Source: Rhynchopus euleeides (taxonomy: Eukaryota > Euglenozoa > Diplonemea > Diplonemida > Diplonemidae). From it: DNA of 64,000 nt. Location of the stretch: NCBI GenBank assembly GCA_963210315.1, contig OY723324.1, positions 372,001 to 436,000 of the forward strand, given 5' to 3'. Made by a program: the position numbers and the translations under genes. This document shows positions 62,883 through 64,000 of the stretch, piece by piece (positions within the stretch are counted from its first letter, which is position 1; each line of letters opens with the position of its first letter). Under the pieces are notes generated by a model. It was not told the origin of the DNA, ran no database searches, and worked only from the letters and a program-made list of their open reading frames with translations.

Positions 62883-64000
62883 GCTCCCATCCATCCGCCC
62901 TTCTCCCCCCCCCCCCCCCCCTATCCCCCTCCCCATTTCCAACCAAACGAAACCAGCATATCCCTCTCTCCGCCCGTTTCTTCCTGTTCTTGTTCTGCGT
63001 ATTCCCGTATTTTTTCCGAATTTCGTGCACTGCAATGGTTGTCATTACTTTTAGCAAAAAAAACCCCCCCTCCTCCTCCCCCCCTTCCCCTTCGACGCAC
63101 AGAAAGGCTTGCTGTCACTGTCCACTTCACACGATACGTTGGGTGTGGGCCAACCATCTTTAAGTTTTAATCAAGGGTTGTGCACCATGCAATTTCCCCC
63201 CCCACCCCCTCCCGACGATGTTCTCTTCATTTTTTTGCGTTTCTGCGTTTCCTTGGAGCGCAAAGAATCCCATACACACCACAACACAACACAACACCCA
63301 CACCCACACCCAGGGAAACAAAACATCAGCAACGCCCGGTAAAAGCCCTTCTCGCTCTGTCATGCCCCCCTGGCATTTTTTTTGAGCAGGCTTCGATTTT
63401 CTCGATTATTATAATTCCACCCTACCCCCCCCCCCCCCCCACACCCTTGCCCCTCATAGCTCCCCCTTTCTCTCTGTTGGCGTTACCCCCGTTATTTCTT
63501 CAGAGCAGTGCACGAAATTTTAAATATGGACGGGAATGGTAGAAGCGTCCCTTGCAACACCTGTGTGCGTGTGCCTTTTTTGCCCATAAAGCGTGTCTTC
63601 TGTATTTTTGAGTGATTCTTTTTTTTTGCCGAAAAAATAGGATGCAACATTGCTCTTGCTAGTCGCCGAGAACGACGGCGATTGCATGTGTTGAAACAAT
63701 GCGATGGGGGAGGGGGGGGGGGGGTGGTGTGTCGGGATGTGGATGTGTTTTGTGTGTTTTGTGTGCAAAAGCAATACCGTTGCGTATCTTCTATTTCCCC
63801 AGAGTTTTGAACACGCTTTGTGGCTTGTTGGTCACGACACGGGCAGCGCAAGAACGCGGGAGGACGTTAGAAACGGACCCCATACCCCCCCCCCCCCCTC
63901 TCCCCTCTCCCCCACCCCACCCCACCCCCCACCTGCACCCTTGTGTGTGCTCCGAAGGTGCCAAGCTTCCAGGCACAGGTATCCTTTGTTATGACTGACA
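62883..64000 (+). other. Terminal region with exon-like blocks
   Basis: C-runs and pyrimidine tracts alternate with exon-like blocks: after GACGCACAG near 63103 (GLLSLSTSHDTLG), and 63803-63865 after TCTATTTCCCCAG (SFEHALWLVGHDTGSARTRE, donor GTTAGA). They may be 3' exons of the gene at 62027 or part of a gene that continues past the window. Confidence 0.3.

Noticed and set aside
61981-63054. 357-codon + strand open frame
   Set aside because: It reads through pyrimidine-rich stretches that look like introns, and the better protein-like segments lie in other phases joined by GT-AG boundaries.
1-64000. tRNA, rRNA or CRISPR features
   Set aside because: Scanning for GGTTCGA-type B boxes, cloverleaf arms and regular spacer arrays gave nothing convincing; GGTTCG hits at 26824 and 43099 lack the pairing arms.

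Overview
This is a nuclear window from a unicellular eukaryote. Every large intact gene reads on the + strand. Coding regions are GC-rich, and most large genes are intronless and lie behind pyrimidine tracts ending in AG just upstream of the ATG. That pattern fits directional, polycistronic transcription with spliced-leader trans-splicing, as in Euglenozoa. A diplonemid-like protist is my best guess, but no spliced-leader, tRNA or rRNA gene is visible to confirm it. A second class of gene is broken into short exons by very small introns. Homopolymer G/C runs and inverted-repeat elements fill much of the rest.

Layout: 1-438, 3' end of a low-complexity gene. 1189-16361, a giant 4998-aa coiled-coil protein with a degenerate kinesin-like head; one 176-bp intron hides an in-frame stop. 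17005-20482, a many-exon gene of unknown function. 20597-22000, a secreted Cys-rich protein. 23900-24505, a SAP-like protein. 24.5-34.2 kb is a transposon nest: a TA-flanked element (26348-27879), a TTAA-flanked element carrying a 733-aa transposase candidate (27903-30526), and a third element (30530-32404) inserted into the TTAA target copy of the second. 34333-35712, a small helical protein and a double-hotdog thioesterase. 36429-39395, an element with ~305-bp inverted repeats around a frameshifted minus-strand zinc-finger gene. 39534-42083, a MAPK-like kinase with an SPX-like N-terminus and a CaaX end. 43675-45342, an OTU/FYVE-like protein missing its 5' part. 45.5-50 kb, foldback elements and the 3' exons of a spliced gene. 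50079-52574, a low-complexity SAM-like protein. 53560-56688, an SPX-RING-C2H2-MIF4G protein. 56.7-64 kb, sparse spliced genes and small elements.

The most interesting signals are two SPX-type proteins in one gene cluster, one fused to a MAPK-like kinase and one to RING plus MIF4G. SPX domains elsewhere sense inositol pyrophosphate and phosphate status, so these fusions would couple nutrient state to kinase signalling, ubiquitination and translation. The kinesin-like giant with no recognisable P-loop and the datable nested transposons come next. All domain calls are by eye and need profile searches.
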